From Sphingobium cyanobacteriorum (lineage in GTDB: Bacteria; Pseudomonadota; Alphaproteobacteria; Sphingomonadales; Sphingomonadaceae): a DNA stretch of 64,000 nucleotides. The position numbers and the translations under genes were made by a program. The notes under the pieces are model-generated. The model was not told where the DNA came from. It was given only the letters and a program-made list of their open reading frames with translations, and did not search any database. Shown one piece after another: positions 47,433 through 56,696 of this stretch (the first letter of the stretch is position 1; each line of letters opens with the position of its first letter). The stretch covers positions 62,001 to 126,000 of the forward strand of contig NZ_JAUQOM010000002.1 of NCBI RefSeq assembly GCF_030580935.1, read 5' to 3'.

Positions 47433-48797
47433 ATGGCATCGAGAGCCGACCAGCTCGCATCCAATCTCAGCCTCGCAAAGTTCAGCCAGGCGACCGACCT
47501 CAAGAAGCGCCTGTGGTTCACGCTGGGCGCGTTGATCGTGTTCCGTTTCCTGAGCTTCGTGCCGCTGCCCGGCGTTGACCCGACCGCCCTGTCGCAGCTC
47601 TACAAGCAGACCAACGGCGGCATCCTCGACATCTTCAACACCTTTTCGGGTGGGTCGCTCTCGCGCATGAGCCTGATCGCGCTGGGCGTGATGCCTTATA
47701 TCACCGCCTCGATCGTGGTGCAGCTTGCCGCCTCCCTCTCGCCGCAACTTGCCGCGATCAAGAAGGAGGGCGAAAGCGGGCGCAAGAAGCTGAACCAATA
47801 TACCCGCTATGGCACTGTCGGTCTGACGGCGGTTCAGGGCTATTTCATCGCCGTCGGGCTGGAAAGCTTCGGCGCCCAGTCGGGCGTCGCGGCGGTGGTC
47901 GATCCCGGCCTGCTGTTCCGCCTGACCGCGGTTGTGTCGCTGATCGGCGGCACCATGTTCCTGATGTGGCTGGGTGAACAGATCACCTCGCGCGGCATCG
48001 GCAACGGCACGTCGCTCATCATCATGGCGGGCATCGTCGCGCAATTGCCGGTGACGCTCAGCAACCTGTTCAAGTCGGGCAGCGAAGGCTCCATTTCCGG
48101 CCTGCTTATCATGTTCGTGATGGTGATGGCGATGGGCCTCATCCTGCTGATCTGTTTCATGGAACGGGCGCAGCGCCGGGTGCTAATCCAATATCCCAAG
48201 CGCCAGACGCGCCAGGGCCTGATGCAGGCGGATCGCAGCCATCTGCCGCTCAAGGTCAACACCGCCGGCGTCATCCCGCCCATCTTCGCCAGTTCGCTGC
48301 TGCTGATGCCGTTGACGATCTCGCAATTCGCGGGGCAGACCGTGGCGGGCGAAAGCAAGTGGGGCGACTTCATCCTGTCGCTCAACCAGTATCTGTCGCA
48401 TGGCAGCCCGGTCTATATGGGCCTCTATGGCCTGGGCATCGTCTTTTTCTGCTTCTTCTACACCGCCGTGGTGTTCAACCCGGAAGAGACGGCCGACAAT
48501 CTCAAGCGCAACGGCGGCTTCATCCCCGGTATCCGGCCGGGCAAGAATACCGAACATTATCTGGACTATGTGCTGACGCGCATCACCGTCATCGGCGCGG
48601 CCTATCTGGCCTTCATCTGCCTGGTGCCGGAATTTGCCATCGCGCGCGCGGGCATCCCCTTCTACCTTGGCGGGACTAGCCTGTTGATCGTGGTCAATGT
48701 TACGGTGGATACCGTGACCCAGATCCAGAGTCATCTGCTCGCCCATCAATATGGCGATCTGATCAAGAAGGCGAAGCTCAAGGGACGTTTGCGCTGA
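47433..48797 (+). CDS. secY: protein translocase subunit SecY
   Basis: A 454-residue, ten-helix channel protein of the SecYEG translocon. FRFLSFVPLPGVDPTAL near the start, SRMSLIALGVMPYITASIVV, the plug region, and IQYPKRQTRQGLMQAD cytoplasmic loop are typical. GTGATTTGAAGGG lies before ATG 47433. It is in the standard position after rplO and before adk. Confidence 0.97.
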   Translation: MASRADQLASNLSLAKFSQATDLKKRLWFTLGALIVFRFLSFVPLPGVDPTALSQLYKQTNGGILDIFNTFSGGSLSRMSLIALGVMPYITASIVVQLAASLSPQLAAIKKEGESGRKKLNQYTRYGTVGLTAVQGYFIAVGLESFGAQSGVAAVVDPGLLFRLTAVVSLIGGTMFLMWLGEQITSRGIGNGTSLIIMAGIVAQLPVTLSNLFKSGSEGSISGLLIMFVMVMAMGLILLICFMERAQRRVLIQYPKRQTRQGLMQADRSHLPLKVNTAGVIPPIFASSLLLMPLTISQFAGQTVAGESKWGDFILSLNQYLSHGSPVYMGLYGLGIVFFCFFYTAVVFNPEETADNLKRNGGFIPGIRPGKNTEHYLDYVLTRITVIGAAYLAFICLVPEFAIARAGIPFYLGGTSLLIVVNVTVDTVTQIQSHLLAHQYGDLIKKAKLKGRLR

Positions 48798-48846
48798 GGG
48801 GCGCAGCCGATTCCGATTGGCGCACGAACAGGGGAGAATGCGCGTA

Positions 48847-49503
48847 ATGAATATCATTCTGCTTGGCCCTCCGGGAGCCGGCAAGGGGACGCAGGCGACC
48901 AGGCTGGTGGAAAGCCGGTCCATGGTGCAGCTTTCGACCGGCGACATGCTGCGCGCGGCGGTGAAGGCGGGGACGCCCATTGGCCTTAAGGCCAAGGCGG
49001 TGATGGAAGCGGGCGAACTGGTGTCCGATGACATCGTGTCGGGCATCATCGGTGAAGCGCTCGACGCGCTGCCGGCCGATACCGGCGTGATCTTCGACGG
49101 CTATCCGCGCACGCAGGCGCAGGCCCATTCGCTCGACGGCATTTTGAGCGACCGTGGCCGCACGCTCGACCATGTGATCGAACTGGACGTGAACGAGGAT
49201 GCGCTGGTCGAACGCATCACCGGCCGCTTCACCTGCGCGACGTGCGGGGCGGGCTATCATGACAGCTTCGCCAGGCCCAAGGTCGAGGGCGAGTGCGACA
49301 AGTGCCATGGGCATGAGTTCAAGCGCCGTCCCGACGACAATGAGGACACGGTGCGCACCCGCATGGCCGAATATCGCGCCAAGACCGCGCCGATCCTGCC
49401 GATCTATGAAGCGCGCGGCATCGTCAGCCGCGTGGATGGCATGGCGGACATGGATGACGTGACCGTCGCCATCGCTGCCATCTTGGACGGCGGCGCGGCC
49501 TGA
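48847..49503 (+). CDS. adk: adenylate kinase, zinc-LID type
   Basis: A 218-residue enzyme interconverting AMP and ATP with ADP. The P-loop is LLGPPGAGKGTQATRL, followed by STGDMLRAAV and the DGYPRT motif. The LID carries CATC and CDKC, a four-Cys zinc site, as in the long Gram-positive-like form. ATG 48847 has GGGGAGA upstream. It ends the superoperon in this window; rpsM does not follow. Confidence 0.97.
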   Translation: MNIILLGPPGAGKGTQATRLVESRSMVQLSTGDMLRAAVKAGTPIGLKAKAVMEAGELVSDDIVSGIIGEALDALPADTGVIFDGYPRTQAQAHSLDGILSDRGRTLDHVIELDVNEDALVERITGRFTCATCGAGYHDSFARPKVEGECDKCHGHEFKRRPDDNEDTVRTRMAEYRAKTAPILPIYEARGIVSRVDGMADMDDVTVAIAAILDGGAA

Positions 49504-49541
49504 TATAGTCTCCTGCCCCGCAATGATGGGGGGAGGATGAC

Positions 49542-50081
49542 ATGCGCATATCGATGATTCTGGCATGGGCTGGTGTGGCGATGGCCGCGCCGGCCCATGC
49601 TGCTGTTACCGGCACGAGCGAGATCGGCTTCGCGACGGAGAACCGGGTCGAGATCGCCGCCGACGCGGCCAGCCTCTATGCGCTGCTGGGCCAGCCGGGG
49701 CGCTGGTGGAGCGGCGCCCACACCTACAGCGGCGATTCGGCGAACATGACGATCGACGCACATGCAGGGGGCTGTTTCTGCGAAACCATCCCGGCCAGGG
49801 CGGGACCGTCGGGCACGATCGAACATGCGCGCGTCATCTATGCCGTGCCGGGCCAGAGGCTGCGCCTGTCGGGCGCGCTCGGCCCGCTCCAGGGGGAGGG
49901 CGTGGTCGGCACGCTGGACATGCACATCACGCCCGCAGGAAAGGGCGTGCGGGTGACGATGACCTATGTGGTGGGCGGCTATCTGCGCGGCGGTGCGGCG
50001 GCGATGGCGCCGCTGGTCGATCAGGTGCTGGCCGCGCAGTTGCAGGGGCTGAAACGGGTGGCGGAATCACCCGCGCCATAA
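49542..50081 (+). CDS. secreted SRPBCC-fold protein
   Basis: A 179-residue protein with a signal peptide (MRISMILAWAGVAMAAPAHA). The body resembles START/Bet v1-like SRPBCC proteins: a strand with EIAADAASLYALLGQPGRWW, a GGCFCE turn, and a helix near the end (PLVDQVLAAQLQGLKRV). Such folds bind hydrophobic ligands. GGGGGGAGGATGAC gives a strong ribosome-binding site. It lies 38 bases after adk; no specific function is recognised. Confidence 0.75.
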   Translation: MRISMILAWAGVAMAAPAHAAVTGTSEIGFATENRVEIAADAASLYALLGQPGRWWSGAHTYSGDSANMTIDAHAGGCFCETIPARAGPSGTIEHARVIYAVPGQRLRLSGALGPLQGEGVVGTLDMHITPAGKGVRVTMTYVVGGYLRGGAAAMAPLVDQVLAAQLQGLKRVAESPAP

Positions 50082-50163
50082 ACGGACAAACTATAGCAAC
50101 GAAAATTCTGTCATTAACCACGATCTTAACGGATTCGTTGCTGTGCTATTGCTATGAAGCGAC

Positions 50164-51207
50164 GTGGTTGAATCCTTATCGTCCCGTGGCCGCCTGACGG
50201 AATTGGATGCGTTGCGCGGCATCGGCGCGCTGTGCGTGCTGGTTTTCCATTATTCGACCCGGTTCCACGAACTGTTCCCGCAGGCGGCGCATGTGCCGTT
50301 CAGCTTTCCCGGCGGCAATTACCGTGTCCTGCTGTTCTTCACCATTTCGGGTTTCGCGATCTTCTTCACGCTCGACCGGATCGGGACGGTGGCGGACTTC
50401 ATCGTCAACCGTTTCGCGCGGCTGTATCCGGCCTATCTGGTGGCGATGCTGCTGACGTTGGGGATCGAATATCTGGCGCATGCGACCCAGTTGCTGGTCG
50501 GCCCGCTCGCGATCCTCGCCAATATGACCATGCTCCAGGGTTTCGCCTTCCTGCCCGAAGTGGATGGCGCCTATTGGACGCTGACGGTCGAAATCGCCTT
50601 CTATTTCTGCATGATCACGATCTGGAAATTTGCAGGCGTGCGGCGGCTGGAGCCGGTGCTGGCGGGATGGCTGGTGATTCGCTGGCTGTTCTGGGTCTGG
50701 CCCGACATGCCGGAACGGATCATCATGCTTCTGGTGCTGCGCTATACGCCCTTCTTCGTCATCGGGATGCTGGCCTACCGGGTCTGGCGGGGGCAGCGCA
50801 GCCTGTGGCAACAGGCCCCCTATGCGGCACTGGCCCTGCTGTCGATCGCCACCATGGAAACATGGGATGTCGCCGTCGTCGGCCTCGTACTGCTGATGGC
50901 CTTCGTGGCGCTGATCCATGGCCATCTGCGCTTCCTCGCCCTGCGGCCGCTCGTCTGGCTGGGCGGGATCAGCTACAGCTTCTACCTCATCCACCAGCAT
51001 GTCGGCTTCGTCGTCATGCTGGAATGCGCCAGGGCCGGCTACAGCCCGTGGATCGGTTTTGCGGCTGCCTTCCTGGTGGCGCTGACGCTGGGCACGGCGA
51101 TCAATCGCGTGGTCGAGCGTCCGGCGGGCGAAGCGATCCTGGCATGGTGGAAACGGCGGCGTGACACGCGCCGCCCGGCCCGCAGGCCGGTGGTCAGCGA
51201 AGGCTGA
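50164..51207 (+). CDS. acyltransferase-3 family membrane protein
   Basis: A 347-residue integral membrane acyltransferase with about ten helices. The N-terminal RxxxxxxxxxxH motif is met (R18 and H29, in ALRGIGALCVLVFHY). FTISGFAIFFTL and the C-terminal WLGGISYSFYLIHQH are typical of the OafA/NodX-like family, which O-acylates polysaccharides, lipids or peptidoglycan. It starts with GTG at 50164. The substrate is unknown, and no polysaccharide operon surrounds it. Confidence 0.88.
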   Translation: MVESLSSRGRLTELDALRGIGALCVLVFHYSTRFHELFPQAAHVPFSFPGGNYRVLLFFTISGFAIFFTLDRIGTVADFIVNRFARLYPAYLVAMLLTLGIEYLAHATQLLVGPLAILANMTMLQGFAFLPEVDGAYWTLTVEIAFYFCMITIWKFAGVRRLEPVLAGWLVIRWLFWVWPDMPERIIMLLVLRYTPFFVIGMLAYRVWRGQRSLWQQAPYAALALLSIATMETWDVAVVGLVLLMAFVALIHGHLRFLALRPLVWLGGISYSFYLIHQHVGFVVMLECARAGYSPWIGFAAAFLVALTLGTAINRVVERPAGEAILAWWKRRRDTRRPARRPVVSEG

Positions 51208-51213
51208 GCAGAA

Positions 51214-51241
51214 AGGGCGCCGCCGTTTCCGGCCGCGCCCT
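51214..51241. terminator. inverted repeat between convergent genes
   Basis: AGGGCGC (51214-51220) and GCGCCCT (51235-51241) bracket an imperfect GC-rich stem in the gap between the acyltransferase and CsgG-family genes. It could act in both directions, but the pairing is interrupted. Confidence 0.35.
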
Positions 51242-51262
51242 CCTTTCCCTGCGGTGCAATGC

Positions 51263-52033
51263 TTATTGTGCGACCGGCGCCGCTGCCGCCGCATTGACCG
51301 GCAATCCGCCCATCTGCGTCACCATCTTGGTATAGGCGTCGAGATAGGCGAGCACGATCACCTGGCCGATGTCGGTATTCTGGTAGCCGCCACCGCCCAC
51401 AGCGGCGAGGCCCCCCATCCAGCCGAGGCCGCCGCCGCCGCCAAAGCTCAGGTCCGACTTGCGGAAATAGCCTTCGGCCATCACCTCTTCCTCGGTGGTG
51501 CGGGCATTGACGACGGAGAGCATGACATTCGCCTCGCTCTTCTTGACCGAAATGCCGCCCAGCAACGCGCCGCCGATCCGGCCGCCCAGCATGCCGCCCA
51601 GCATGCCGCCAATGGCGTTGCCGCCGCTATTCTTGTTCGTCGTCACGATGTCGGGCTGGATGAAATAGTCCGCCGCCTTCACCTGTCCCTTGCCCAGGTT
51701 CGACCCGGCCTGCAATTCGCCCGAATCGGCCATGGCGCGTTCCAGGTTGCGGCTGGCCATCGATCGGCCGCGGTTGACGATGCCGAAACAGCCGGACTGC
51801 TGCACGAACAATTTGATGATCGCTTCAGGACTGCCCAGATTCAGTTCGCGCCACCACTGATTGTCCGGCTCCACGATGGCGACCGTGCCCAGTCGCTTGG
51901 TGCAGCGGGGAATTTCCATCTGCTTCTTGGTCTGGGCCTGGCGCCCCGATGAACCCTTGTCCGCCGCCAGCGCCGGCAATGTCGTCACAGCAAGGCAAGC
52001 CGACGCAGCGGCCAGCATCTTCAATCCACGCAT
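51263..52033 (-). CDS. CsgG/HfaB-family protein
   Basis: A 256-residue secreted protein with a signal peptide (MRGLKMLAAASACLAVTTLP, cleavage near LALA). The body has the CsgG-like order: CTKRLGTVAIVEPDN, a GCFGIVNRGRSMASRNLERA block, a DYFIQPDIVTTNKN strand and a Gly-rich insert (GGMLGGMLGGRIGG). CsgG relatives form outer-membrane pores or holdfast anchors; Cys residues at the start of the mature part are not in lipobox position. The ATG at 52033 was chosen as the leader start. It diverges from lepA. Confidence 0.7.
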   Translation of the reverse strand: MRGLKMLAAASACLAVTTLPALAADKGSSGRQAQTKKQMEIPRCTKRLGTVAIVEPDNQWWRELNLGSPEAIIKLFVQQSGCFGIVNRGRSMASRNLERAMADSGELQAGSNLGKGQVKAADYFIQPDIVTTNKNSGGNAIGGMLGGMLGGRIGGALLGGISVKKSEANVMLSVVNARTTEEEVMAEGYFRKSDLSFGGGGGLGWMGGLAAVGGGGYQNTDIGQVIVLAYLDAYTKMVTQMGGLPVNAAAAAPVAQ

Positions 52034-52170
52034 TTCAACAACCCCGTTCCTGTATTGAGAAAATATCGCGCGGCCCCGGTTATTTTTGCGGCAGCCTATC
52101 ACAGCCGCCCGCTGCTTCCAAGCAAGGCGGCGGCAGATGACGGCGCTTGTCATCGCCGCGCGCGATCCTG

Positions 52171-52199
52171 CTGACAGGGCGGAGAATCGCTGCTATCGG
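52171..52199 (+). promoter_or_regulatory. candidate promoter at the lepA start
   Basis: CTGACA (52171-52176) and TATCGG (52194-52199) are separated by 17 bases. If used, transcription would begin at or within a base or two of the lepA ATG at 52206, giving a leaderless transcript. The -10 is weak. Confidence 0.35.
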
Positions 52200-52205
52200 G
52201 CGCCG

Positions 52206-54014
52206 ATGACCGATCTCAGCCATATCCGCAATTTTTCCATCATCGCGCATATCGACCATGGCAAATCGACGCTGGCCGACCGGCTGATCCAGCGCACCGG
52301 CGGCCTGACCGATCGTGAGATGAGCGCCCAGGTCCTCGATAATATGGATATCGAGAAAGAGCGCGGCATCACCATCAAGGCGCAGACCGTGCGCCTCGAT
52401 TATGTCGCGAAAAATGGCGAAACCTACGAACTCAACCTGATGGACACGCCGGGCCATGTCGACTTCGCCTATGAAGTGTCGCGCAGCCTGGCCGCCTGTG
52501 AAGGCGCGCTGCTGGTGGTGGACGCCGCGCAGGGCGTGGAAGCGCAGACGCTGGCCAACGTCTATCAGTCGATCGAGCATGATCATGAGATCGTGCCGGT
52601 CCTCAACAAGATCGACCTGCCCGCCGCCGAACCGGAAAAGGTGCGCGCGGAAATCGAGGAAGTGATTGGCCTGGACGCATCCGAAGCGGTGCTGGCCAGC
52701 GCCAAGTCGGGCATCGGCATCGACGATATCCTCGAAGCCATCGTCAGGAAAATCCCCCCGCCCAAGGGCGATCGCGACGCGCCGCTGGAAGCGATGCTGG
52801 TCGATTCATGGTATGACCCCTATCTGGGCGTCGTCATCCTGGTGCGCGTCATGAACGGCGTCATCAGGAAGGGGCAGAACGTCAAGTTCATGATCGGCGG
52901 CACCGAACATCTGGTCGATCGGGTGGGTTGCATGCGGCCCAAGATCGAACAGTTGCCGGAACTTGGCCCCGGCGAGATCGGCTTCATCACCGCGCAGATC
53001 AAGGATATCAGCCAGACCCGCGTGGGCGACACCATCACCACGGTCAAGAACCCGGCGGCCAAGCCGCTGCCGGGCTTCAAGGAAGTGCAGCCGGTGGTGT
53101 TCTGCGGCCTGTTCCCGGTCGATGCGAACGATTTCGACAAGCTGCGCGATTCGATCAGCAAGCTGCGCCTCAATGACGCCAGCTTCTCCTTCGAAATGGA
53201 GAGCAGCGCGGCGCTGGGTTTCGGCTTCCGCTGCGGCTTCCTGGGTCTGCTCCATCTGGAAATCATCCAGGAACGGCTGACCCGCGAATATGATCTCGAC
53301 CTCATCACCACCGCGCCGTCGGTGGTGTACAAGATCCAGCTCACCTATGGCGCAGGCGAGATCGAGCTGCACAATCCGGCCGACATGCCCGACCCCACCA
53401 AGATCGACGAGATCGAGGAGCCGTGGATCGAGGCGATCATCTATTGCCCCGACGAATATCTCGGCTCCATCCTGAAACTTTGCCAGGACCGGCGCGGCAT
53501 CCAGAAGAACCTGACCTATGTGGGTGGCCGGGCGCAGGTCACATACGAACTGCCATTGAACGAAGTCGTGTTCGACTTCTATGATCGCCTCAAGTCCATC
53601 AGCCGGGGCTATGCCAGCTTCGACTATCACCAGATCGGCTATCGCGAGGGCGACCTGGTCAAGATGAGCATCATGGTGAACAGCGAACCCGTCGATGCGC
53701 TGTCCATGATCGTCCATCGCGGCACCGCCGAATCGCGCGGGCGCGGCATGTGCGAGCGGCTGAAGGATCTGATCCCCCGCCACCTGTTCAAGATCCCCAT
53801 TCAGGCGGCGATCGGCGGCAAGGTGATCGCACGCGAAACGATCGCCGCGATGCGCAAGGACGTGACCGCCAAATGCTATGGCGGCGACATCAGCCGCAAG
53901 AAGAAGCTGCTCGACAAGCAGAAGGAAGGCAAGAAGCGGATGCGCGAATATGGATCGGTCCAGATTCCGCAGGAAGCCTTCATCGCCGCGCTGCGCATGG
54001 GCGACGAGAACTGA
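52206..54014 (+). CDS. lepA: elongation factor 4 (LepA)
   Basis: A 602-residue translational GTPase that binds ribosomes and affects initiation and translocation. G1 is [15 protein letters not shown]3 DTPGHVDF, G4 NKIDLP, and the LepA-specific C-terminal motif [20 protein letters not shown] is intact. The start at 52206 has no Shine-Dalgarno-like sequence just upstream (GGGCGCCG), while a promoter candidate ends 6 bases before it. It diverges from the CsgG-family gene. Confidence 0.96.
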   Translation: MTDLSHIRNFSIIAHIDHGKSTLADRLIQRTGGLTDREMSAQVLDNMDIEKERGITIKAQTVRLDYVAKNGETYELNLMDTPGHVDFAYEVSRSLAACEGALLVVDAAQGVEAQTLANVYQSIEHDHEIVPVLNKIDLPAAEPEKVRAEIEEVIGLDASEAVLASAKSGIGIDDILEAIVRKIPPPKGDRDAPLEAMLVDSWYDPYLGVVILVRVMNGVIRKGQNVKFMIGGTEHLVDRVGCMRPKIEQLPELGPGEIGFITAQIKDISQTRVGDTITTVKNPAAKPLPGFKEVQPVVFCGLFPVDANDFDKLRDSISKLRLNDASFSFEMESSAALGFGFRCGFLGLLHLEIIQERLTREYDLDLITTAPSVVYKIQLTYGAGEIELHNPADMPDPTKIDEIEEPWIEAIIYCPDEYLGSILKLCQDRRGIQKNLTYVGGRAQVTYELPLNEVVFDFYDRLKSISRGYASFDYHQIGYREGDLVKMSIMVNSEPVDALSMIVHRGTAESRGRGMCERLKDLIPRHLFKIPIQAAIGGKVIARETIAAMRKDVTAKCYGGDISRKKKLLDKQKEGKKRMREYGSVQIPQEAFIAALRMGDEN

Positions 54015-54018
54015 TCGG

Positions 54019-54570
54019 ATGCGCGACCGCTGCGCCGAGATAGCGGGGCAGGTCGCGCGGATCGAGCGGGCGGCGGCGTTCCTGGCCAACGGCCTGTCGC
54101 TGGGCGCCTGCCCGCACGCGGCGGCGCGGCGGCGCGATGCCATGTCCGCCAGGCTGATCGGCAACGGGCTGCGCGAACTCGACCTGTTCCTGACCGACCT
54201 GATCGTGGAAGCGGGGCGGATCGACCGGCTGGGCGCGGCGGCGGGGCGCGACCCTGGCATGCATCCGGGCCGCCGCATCTTCAGCGCGGCCGAAGCCTGG
54301 CGGCGCGCAGAACCGCATCTGGGGCTGGCCGCCGATGCGCGCGACCGCCTGCGCCAGATGCGCGCGGCGCAGAACCGCCAATGTTTCGGCCGGTTGCGCG
54401 GCGACGGAGCCGAAGCCGCGCTGCAACGCGCCTGCGCCGACTATGCGCGGCTGGCCGGTGACGTGCTGGCGGCGCTGCGGGCGCGGGGCGGATCGGTCGG
54501 GCTTCACCCGCCTTCGGCCCGCTGCGCGCGCAAGGACGCGGTGGGGCAATCTGCCGTCATCCCGTTCTAA
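54019..54570 (+). CDS. hypothetical protein, Ala/Arg-rich
   Basis: A 183-residue frame starting 4 bases after lepA. It is rich in Ala, Arg and Leu with helical periodicity (GQVARIERAAAFLANGLSLG, then ADYARLAGDVLAALRARGG). No family was recognised. The frame on the other strand is also open, so coding status is not certain. Position right after lepA, and convergence by 4 bases with the HNH gene, favour a real gene. The tail ends VGQSAVIPF. Confidence 0.45.
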   Translation: MRDRCAEIAGQVARIERAAAFLANGLSLGACPHAAARRRDAMSARLIGNGLRELDLFLTDLIVEAGRIDRLGAAAGRDPGMHPGRRIFSAAEAWRRAEPHLGLAADARDRLRQMRAAQNRQCFGRLRGDGAEAALQRACADYARLAGDVLAALRARGGSVGLHPPSARCARKDAVGQSAVIPF

Positions 54571-55268
54571 AGCTCCAGCCCGATCAGCGTCCCGCTGCCG
54601 ATCCGGTCGACATGGCGTTTGCCGTCAATCTCCAGCCAGTCGGGCGTGATCTCCAGCCGGCGGCCGTTGATGGTGGTGCGCAGATGTTCGACCGCGATCC
54701 GGTTGCGCGCGACGATTCGCAACACGCACAGGCCATCGCCGCGCGCCGCCATCATCGAATAGCGGTCGCCGCGCAGCAGGAAATGCCAACTGCCGTTGGT
54801 CGGCTTCCATTCATTGCCGTCGATGATCTGCGTTGCTTCGCCTTCCGCATTGCCCAGCCGCACGCTGATCCGGGTCGCGCCATTGGTCCGGCGTGGCGGC
54901 GCGAAGATCAGGATCGGCTCGCCCTCCAGCGTGATCGGGATCGGCGTGTCGCGCAGCAGCCGCGATCCGCCGACGATCAGTTGCGGCAACTCCGCCGAAA
55001 AGGGCAGCCGGTCGCGCGAAAAATGACGCTGGCGGACCACCGGATTGGCGTGGAAGCTGTGCACCTGGGTCGTGGTCAGCCGCCCTTCCTCCACCAGCCC
55101 GTGGCAGGTCGGGCAGAGCAGCGTCGCGCCCGGCCCGTCGGGCAGGCCCAGATAGCGATAGATGGTGACGCCGCAGCGCACACAGGCAAAGCCGCAGGCG
55201 TGGCGGATTTCCGCGCGCTGATCGGCGGTCAGGTCCAGCAAAGACGGCATCACTCGCAAGCCAACCAT
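54567..55268 (-). CDS. HNH-like zinc protein with unassigned C-terminal domain
   Basis: A 233-residue protein. The N-terminal part (about 15-80) has two CxxC pairs, CVRC (29-32) and CPTC (52-55), followed by HG, the arrangement of an HNH endonuclease zinc ribbon. The C-terminal half (about 90-233) is beta-rich, with no motif I can name (TPIPITLEGEPILIFAPP, ISVRLGNAEGEATQII). Whether the HNH catalytic His pair is intact is unclear (HGLVEEG and TQVHSFHANP are candidates). ATG 55268 has AAAGGGGTG upstream. A hairpin lies 20 bases before it. Confidence 0.65.
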   Translation of the reverse strand: MVGLRVMPSLLDLTADQRAEIRHACGFACVRCGVTIYRYLGLPDGPGATLLCPTCHGLVEEGRLTTTQVHSFHANPVVRQRHFSRDRLPFSAELPQLIVGGSRLLRDTPIPITLEGEPILIFAPPRRTNGATRISVRLGNAEGEATQIIDGNEWKPTNGSWHFLLRGDRYSMMAARGDGLCVLRIVARNRIAVEHLRTTINGRRLEITPDWLEIDGKRHVDRIGSGTLIGLEL

Positions 55269-55287
55269 GGCGACACCCCTTTGAGCG

Positions 55288-55309
55288 CCGTCCACACCTT
55301 TGTGGACGG
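55288..55309 (-). promoter_or_regulatory. palindrome upstream of the HNH gene
   Basis: A perfect 9-base-pair palindrome CCGTCCACA/TGTGGACGG with a 4-base loop lies 20 bases upstream of the HNH-gene ATG. Its place in the 5' region could make it an operator or an mRNA hairpin. No regulator gene is adjacent. Confidence 0.4.
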
Positions 55310-55518
55310 TCGTTCCTCACATGGCGTCCTCTTGCGATCGGGCGCTCGACCGGCGCCCTTCTGGTTACACTATCGTTGAAATAAATGCGGCCAAGTCAAG
55401 GGGCTGGGCATAATCTTCTCGCAACCGCGATATGAAACCGGCGGCGGGGATGCGCACCCACCCCCTGTTTTTCGGCTGTTATCCGGGGGAAAAGCGCTGC
55501 CTCTCCAACCGCGCGCCC

Positions 55519-55905
55519 TTATCGCTGTGGCAACAGGTCGAGCTTGCGTGCAGCCGCGATCGCACGGATGCGGTCGGGGCGCGGCATATTCTTGATCGCG
55601 ATTTCCGCGACATCGCCGGCGCTGAACAGTTCGACATGGCCGACGCCGAAGATGCGCTGGCCCAGGCTCTGGGTGATCCGCACCGACCGGATAGAGGTCA
55701 GCGCGATCTCGGTCCGCTGCTTGGCCAGCAGCCCGCGCTCCAGCAACACCTCGCGCTCGCTCAGCGCCAGCCGCTCGCCCTTGTGCAGCACCCACCACAC
55801 GCCGATCGCCAGGATGCCGACGACCGACAGCAGCAGCAGCAGGAACAGGAAAGGGTGCGCCCGGATCATCGCGGGATGCTCGTCATATAGCCAGGGTTCG
55901 CTCAT
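55519..55905 (-). CDS. bacterial PH-domain (DUF304-like) membrane protein
   Basis: A 128-residue protein: a short start (MSEPWLYDEHPAMIRAHP), a membrane helix (about 21-41) and a PH-like domain. The domain shows RLALSEREVLLERGLLAKQR, TEIALTSIRSVRITQSLGQ, and FGVGHVELFSAGD, matching the bPH2/YdbS type. Function is unknown for the family. ATG 55905 was taken because upstream codons are not typical. The gene is isolated. Confidence 0.75.
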   Translation of the reverse strand: MSEPWLYDEHPAMIRAHPFLFLLLLLSVVGILAIGVWWVLHKGERLALSEREVLLERGLLAKQRTEIALTSIRSVRITQSLGQRIFGVGHVELFSAGDVAEIAIKNMPRPDRIRAIAAARKLDLLPQR

Positions 55906-56036
55906 GCCGTCTCCGATCCGTGTGGGCGGCGACTTCATCATGGCCCCGCGCGTGCGTCAAGCCATGGACGATAGCGGGGTAGTTAACCAAAATTTTCCAT
56001 AGTTGCTGATAAGGGTCGATCGGAACAGGACGGAAT

Positions 56037-56582
56037 ATGGCACGCAATCTCTATGATGTCGGCGATCGTCCGGATGAAACGGGCGCCTGGCTGAATGACA
56101 AGCAGGAAGAGCGCGCGCGCGTCGTGCCGGTCGGCATGATCCTGGCCGCGCTGGCACTGGCGGCAGGGGTGATGTTCCTGTTGAAGGATGCACTGCCGGG
56201 GGCCGGTCAACGGGGCGGGGCGGACGGGCCGGCCACCATCTCGGCCACATTCGCCCTGTGCGACGATCCTGGCGGCGATGCCTGCGTCCTGTCCGCCGAT
56301 ACCTATGCCTGGCGCGGCCGGCGCTATCATCTGTCCGACCTCAGCGTCCCCAGCCTCACCGCGCCGCTATGCGAACGGGAAGGCGCCCGCGCCCGCCAGG
56401 GCCGCGCCGCGCTGGCCACGATGATGAACGGCGGCGCGTTCGAAGCGGTGCCCGATCCCACCGATCCCGATCCCGCATCCCGCATCCTGACCCGCGATGG
56501 CGTGTCGCTGAGCCAGCTCATGATCCTCAAGGGCCATGCCCGCCCCTGGTCACGGACCGCGATAGACTGGTGCGCGGACTGA
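56037..56582 (+). CDS. membrane protein with degenerate nuclease-like domain
   Basis: A 181-residue protein with one helix (about 31-49) and a C-terminal domain that resembles a thermonuclease (SNase) fold by pattern: YHLSDLSVPSL aligns with the usual IRL..ID.PE element, CEREGARARQGRAAL with C..E...G..A...L, and SQLMILKGHARPW with the last helix. The catalytic Asp and Glu of DxPE are not seen, so it is probably inactive as a nuclease. This fold call is inference. GGACGGA precedes the ATG. Confidence 0.55.
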   Translation: MARNLYDVGDRPDETGAWLNDKQEERARVVPVGMILAALALAAGVMFLLKDALPGAGQRGGADGPATISATFALCDDPGGDACVLSADTYAWRGRRYHLSDLSVPSLTAPLCEREGARARQGRAALATMMNGGAFEAVPDPTDPDPASRILTRDGVSLSQLMILKGHARPWSRTAIDWCAD

Positions 56583-56696
56583 CCTGAGGCGGCCTGGAGC
56601 ACGCTGCCTTTGGCCGGACGCGGATCGCGCGCTCCGCTTTCGTGTTTTCGCATCATGTCCGGCGGAAAGCCGGTTCCCGCTTTTCCGCACGATGCT

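Noticed and set aside
53980-54549. Minus-strand frame opposite the gene after lepA
   Set aside because: Arg/Ala-rich without start signals; the plus frame has better position, though it too is only moderately supported.
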